In this document: positions 61,478 to 64,000 of the stretch, piece after piece
How the letters are laid out: the number at the start of each line of letters is the position of its first letter
Numbering within the stretch: position 1 is the stretch's first letter
Origin: Daejeonella lutea
GTDB taxonomy: Bacteria; Bacteroidota; Bacteroidia; Sphingobacteriales; Sphingobacteriaceae
Assembly (NCBI RefSeq): GCF_900168015.1
Contig: NZ_FUYR01000004.1
Span: 118,444-182,443, forward strand
Length of the DNA: 64,000 nucleotides
Direction: 5' to 3'
Position numbers and translations under genes: made by a program
Notes under the pieces: generated by a model
Database searches by the model: none
Told to the model about the DNA's origin: nothing
What the model saw: only the letters and a program-made list of their open reading frames with translations

Positions 61478-61616
61478 TTTAAGGAGTTTGTATGAAGATA
61501 GCGAATTTCATAAGAATGCCTTTATAACAAAGAAGGTATCACCCCGAAAGTGGAATGTCATTAAGTTAAGAGATTGGAAGAGTTAGACTGGATAAGATGC
61601 ATCATAAAAATGATAA

Positions 61617-61687
61617 GGAGGTTCCAGCTTTCGCTGGAATGACAAATGTTTTGAGGTAATTGGGAGATTCCAGCCTCCGCTGGAATC
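61617..61687. mobile_element. Left inverted repeat of the GIY-YIG cassette
   Basis: Outer block GGAGGTTCCAGCTTTCGCTG followed by GAATGACA; then about 18 bp; inner block GGAGATTCCAGCCTCCGCTG followed by GAATC. Inverted relative to 62081-62152. Confidence 0.9.
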
Positions 61688-61768
61688 TGTGGGCGACCTT
61701 CTTATAAACGATAAGGTTATTTCATTCATTCTTTTCCATACGATATTTCGGGGATGGTATTTTTAGGA

Positions 61769-62071
61769 ATGAATGAATACTTCGTTCACATGCTCACTTA
61801 TAAATATCATAATGTTTTGTACATCGGTTTTACTAACAATATCCGGAGAAGAGTCTACGAGCATCATCGAAAGCTCGTTTATGGATTCACAAGTAAGTTC
61901 AATTGCATTATTCTGGTATGGTATGAAAAATTCACTGATGTAAACTTAGCTATCTAAAGAGAAAAGAAGTTAAAGGTCTGGCTACGATACTGGAAAGATG
62001 AGTTGATTGAAAAAAATAATCCCAACTCGCATGATCTTGCCGCAGATTGGTTCGTTAGAGTTAAGCAGTGA
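61769..62071 (+). pseudogene. GIY-YIG nuclease gene with an internal stop, inside inverted repeats
   Basis: From the ATG at 61769 (an upstream ATG at 61754 is less likely): EYFVHMLTYKYHNVLYIGFT with the second motif YIG intact, NNIRRRVYEHH (Arg of the core), then YEKFTDVNLAI and a TAA at 61955-61957. In frame after it come REKKLKVWLRYWKDELIEKN and a TGA at 62069-62071. Related small proteins read AIxREKQLKxW there, so the TAA replaces a single lysine or arginine codon. The leader after the left repeat is 81 bp and the final stop is 9 bp from the right repeat. Decay by one point mutation. Confidence 0.88.
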
Positions 62072-62080
62072 TGTGCTCAG

Positions 62081-62152
62081 TTTCCAGCGAAAGCTGGAAT
62101 CTCCCCTGTCTCCCCCAACAGCGCTGTCATTCCAGCGAAAGCTGGAACCTCC
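62081..62152. mobile_element. Right inverted repeat of the GIY-YIG cassette
   Basis: Inner block TTTCCAGCGAAAGCTGGAAT followed by CTCC; outer block TGTCATTCCAGCGAAAGCTG followed by GAACCTCC. Reverse complement of the left arm block by block. Confidence 0.9.
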
Positions 62153-62375
62153 GGATCCTTAACTTGACGGCATTGTTCGACGGTGCCAGACGTGTATATA
62201 GAAAAAGCGATATCTCTTTTAAGACCCGAAAGTGGTCACATATTATCCACAAATATATTCAACCACTTTCCGGGTCGTTATATGACCGCCCTTGGGATCA
62301 TGGCGAAAATTCTCAACTGAGAAGGACGCGGATAGCTGATGTTTGAAGACTTTTTGGATGGACCCGTATGCCTTA
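62153..62375. other. Intergenic region with a long inverted repeat
   Basis: GACCCGAAAGTGG (62224-62236) and CCACTTTCCGGGTC (62263-62276) form an almost perfect stem with a 26-nt AT-rich loop. No T-run follows on either strand. It might be an mRNA 3'-end structure for cbpM or a repeat; no gene is seen. Confidence 0.45.
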
Positions 62376-62675
62376 TCAGTCTATATCCTCATAAAGCCGA
62401 AGACGATTTTTCAAAGACGTTACTTCTGTTTGAAGATCATGCAGCCTGTCGAGTAAGTGATCGATGGTATCAATGCCTTCGACGTTTATATCCAGTTCCC
62501 TGTGCAAACGGAGCATTCGTTCAAGCCTTTCGAGCTGATCCGCTTTGATGAATTCAATTTTTTCTACGGTAACAGTTTCCAGCAATCCAAAATCACAAAG
62601 ATTGCGAATAAAGGAGAACTCTATATTATGATGTATACAGAATTCATCGGTTGAAATCAGGTTTTGTCTTGCCAT
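62376..62675 (-). CDS. cbpM: CbpM-like chaperone modulator
   Basis: 99 residues from the ATG at 62675; an earlier in-frame start adds seven residues. The MerR-like fold shows NLISTDEFCIHHNIEFSFIRNLCDFGLLE, then EKIEFIKADQLERLERMLRLHRELDINVEGI and a coiled-coil C-terminus (LHDLQTEVTSLKNRLRLYE). CbpM binds the J-domain of CbpA and inhibits its co-chaperone activity. It follows the DnaJ/CbpA gene by 4 bp on the same strand, the arrangement of E. coli cbpA-cbpM. Confidence 0.88.
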   Translation of the reverse strand: MARQNLISTDEFCIHHNIEFSFIRNLCDFGLLETVTVEKIEFIKADQLERLERMLRLHRELDINVEGIDTIDHLLDRLHDLQTEVTSLKNRLRLYEDID

Positions 62676-62679
62676 TTTT

Positions 62680-63576
62680 TTAACTACCAGGTTCAAAAAT
62701 CTGTTTGAATAGTTCTTTCTGCTTTTCGGTTAGTCCTGTTGGGATTTTTACGGAATAGGTGATATAAAGATCGCCAAATTGTGTTTCTTTTTTATAAACC
62801 GGAAATCCTTTACCTTTCAGTTTAACCTTTGTTGAATTCTGGGTTTCCGGACTCACTTTTAGTTTTACTTTTCCGCTTAGCGTATCAATGGTAATATCGC
62901 CACCGAGCACTGCAGTTTTCAGATCGATTTCCACTGTTTTGTACAGATCATTTCCGACACGTTTAAAATCTGGGTCGTTAGCAATTGCAAATTTAATGTA
63001 CAAATCACCTGCCGGACCTCCATTGGTTCCCGGACCGCCATGCCCTGTAATTTTGATCGTCTGCCCGTTTTCGATCCCAGCAGGGATCGTAAGTCTCAGG
63101 TTTTTGCCGTTGACTGTGAGAGTTTGCTTTTGGGAAGTATAAACATCCCGCAGATTCAGACGAAGCTCTGCATTAAAATCCTGGCCCTTAAAGTTGGCCT
63201 GCCTTTGTTTACCTCGTCCGAACATAGAACTGAAAAAATCTGAATAGTCATCGCCGCTAAACCCGCCGCCAAACCCTCCACCGAAATCCTGTTGGCCCCA
63301 CGACTGCTGCTGACGTTGCTGTGATTGTTGTGCTCCCTGAAACTGATCGGCATGTTTCCAGTCCTTACCGTATTGATCGTATTTTTTTCTTTTTTCCGGA
63401 TCACTTAATACTTCGTTTGCCTCATTGATCTCCTGGAATTTCTTTTGTGCATCCTTGTCGTTTGGGTTTACGTCGGGATGATATTTACGGGCCATTTTAC
63501 GATAAGCCGCTTTGATGTCCTTGTCAGAAGCAGATTTTGTTATGCCAAGTGCCTGGTAGTAGTCGACGAAAGCCAT
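62680..63576 (-). CDS. cbpA: DnaJ/CbpA-type co-chaperone
   Basis: 298 residues. The J-domain (about 4-70) includes YYQALGITKSASDKDIKAAY and the HPD motif in KYHPDVNPNDKDAQ. A glycine/phenylalanine- and glutamine-rich linker (about 80-125, GGGFGGGF) follows, then the two beta-barrel C-terminal substrate-binding domains (LRLTIPAGIENGQTIKI, GDLYIKFAI, KVKLKGKGFPVYKKE, GDLYITYSV). There is no zinc-finger region, so it is the CbpA (type II) class. It stimulates DnaK. Forms an operon with cbpM. Confidence 0.92.
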   Translation of the reverse strand: MAFVDYYQALGITKSASDKDIKAAYRKMARKYHPDVNPNDKDAQKKFQEINEANEVLSDPEKRKKYDQYGKDWKHADQFQGAQQSQQRQQQSWGQQDFGGGFGGGFSGDDYSDFFSSMFGRGKQRQANFKGQDFNAELRLNLRDVYTSQKQTLTVNGKNLRLTIPAGIENGQTIKITGHGGPGTNGGPAGDLYIKFAIANDPDFKRVGNDLYKTVEIDLKTAVLGGDITIDTLSGKVKLKVSPETQNSTKVKLKGKGFPVYKKETQFGDLYITYSVKIPTGLTEKQKELFKQIFEPGS

Positions 63577-63605
63577 GTGTAATAGTAGTGATTATGGTTG
63601 TAATA

Positions 63606-63613
63606 CAAATATA
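63606..63613 (-). promoter_or_regulatory. Possible -7 element of the cbpA-cbpM operon
   Basis: On the minus strand the sequence is TATATTTG, matching TAnnTTTG, 30 bp upstream of the cbpA ATG. A -33 element is not clear. Confidence 0.4.
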
Positions 63614-63743
63614 TATAAGTTTTGATTTGTCAGCTCGTGCCGCTGACATGGCACATACTTTTTGCTTTAGGTGACCGTTGCACAACTAACATCGGTTGAT
63701 AATTCATGTTTTTCTAAAAAGGCACTTTTCCTGAAATTAGATC

Positions 63744-64000
63744 ATGCAGGGAAAGAAAAAATATCAAGAAAAGCTCTTCCTCAATTTTCAACTTTCTTCA
63801 GCTGTACCTGAGGACAATTTCTACAGGAGATTAAATCAGATAATCGACTTCAGCTTTTTATATAAAGCAACGAATAAGTATTATGGTTCAGAGGGCCAGC
63901 GTAGCATTGATCCGGTTGTATTTATGAAGCTTATGCTGGTTGGTTATTTGGAGAACTGCAATAGTGATCGTCGTATTATAGCGATATCCAAACTGCGTCT
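63744..64000 (+). mobile_element. 5' part of an IS1182-type transposase gene (cut by window edge)
   Basis: From the ATG at 63744 the frame is open to the window end (85 codons): GKKKYQEKLFLNFQLSSAVP, then EDNFYRRLNQIIDFSFLY, YYGSEGQRSIDPVVFMKLML and NCNSDRRI. The DNFYRRLNxxIDFSF, GxxGQxSIDPVVFxKLxLV pattern is the N-terminal DUF772 part of IS1182/IS5-like transposases. The left IS end should lie between about 63600 and 63740; GTGCC/GGCAC at 63637-63654 is a small hairpin there, but I cannot define the terminal repeat. Confidence 0.88.

Noticed and set aside
61955..61957. Stop codon recoding (readthrough) in the GIY-YIG gene
   Set aside because: No structure or context for recoding is evident; simple mutation is the more economical explanation.
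1..64000. tRNA, rRNA and known riboswitches
   Set aside because: No cloverleaf, rRNA-like or riboswitch consensus was seen by eye in the gaps; a covariance-model scan would be decisive.

Overview
The window comes from a member of the Bacteroidota, most likely a Sphingobacteriaceae relative (Pedobacter/Mucilaginibacter-like). The grounds are an ECF sigma/FecR/SusC/SusD locus, a large-type IspG, a MoxR-DUF58-BatA operon, lipoproteins with short spacer sequences and TAnnTTTG-type -7 promoter elements. The family-level placement is inference. No rRNA, tRNA or CRISPR array was seen. The last 257 bases are the 5' part of an IS1182-type transposase gene.

Layout. 1-3.2 kb: end of a membrane protein, a TonB-domain protein, and a BlaI/BlaR1-type repressor-sensor pair with a tandem operator. 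3.5-10.7 kb: ECF sigma factor, FecR anti-sigma factor, SusC transporter and SusD-like lipoprotein, closed by hairpins. 10.8-26.7 kb: mostly single housekeeping or hypothetical genes (DUF885 peptidase-like, YdcF-like, YbjT-like SDR, methyltransferase, several membrane proteins, ankyrin protein, GltS-like enzyme, YdeI-like, DUF6266). 27.2-35.7 kb: five TldD/TldE genes, all on the minus strand (three TldD, two TldE). 36.0-36.4 kb: a DUF559 nuclease gene inside inverted repeats. 36.6-43.9 kb: a five-gene minus-strand MoxR/DUF58/BatA-type operon, with DUF4159 divergent from it. 45.0-49.0 kb: ispG, an alpha/beta hydrolase and lspA. 49.4-58.6 kb: a heme operon (hemA, hemCD fusion, hemB, hemL, a two-component pair, a TPR membrane protein, hemE, hemJ). 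58.8-63.6 kb: a broken GxxExxY gene, a lipoprotein, an outer-membrane-like protein, DUF1304, a broken GIY-YIG gene, cbpM and a DnaJ/CbpA gene.

The most interesting content is between and across the genes. (1) Three small genes with three unrelated nuclease domains (DUF559, GxxExxY/PD-(D/E)XK, GIY-YIG) share one architecture. Each lies between long inverted repeats of its own repeat family, has a 78-91 bp leader after the left repeat, and has a stop codon inside or within about 10 bp of the right repeat. Gene-less copies of two of the three repeat families, and one solo end of the third, lie elsewhere in the window. This looks like a class of nuclease-carrying mini-elements with MITE-like derivatives. 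(2) More than 25 short arrays with an exact 7-bp period but different unit sequences sit at gene ends, often touching stop codons, and four lie inside the ispG reading frame. Several are joined to shared non-periodic anchor sequences, so they look like dispersed composite elements rather than chance slippage.
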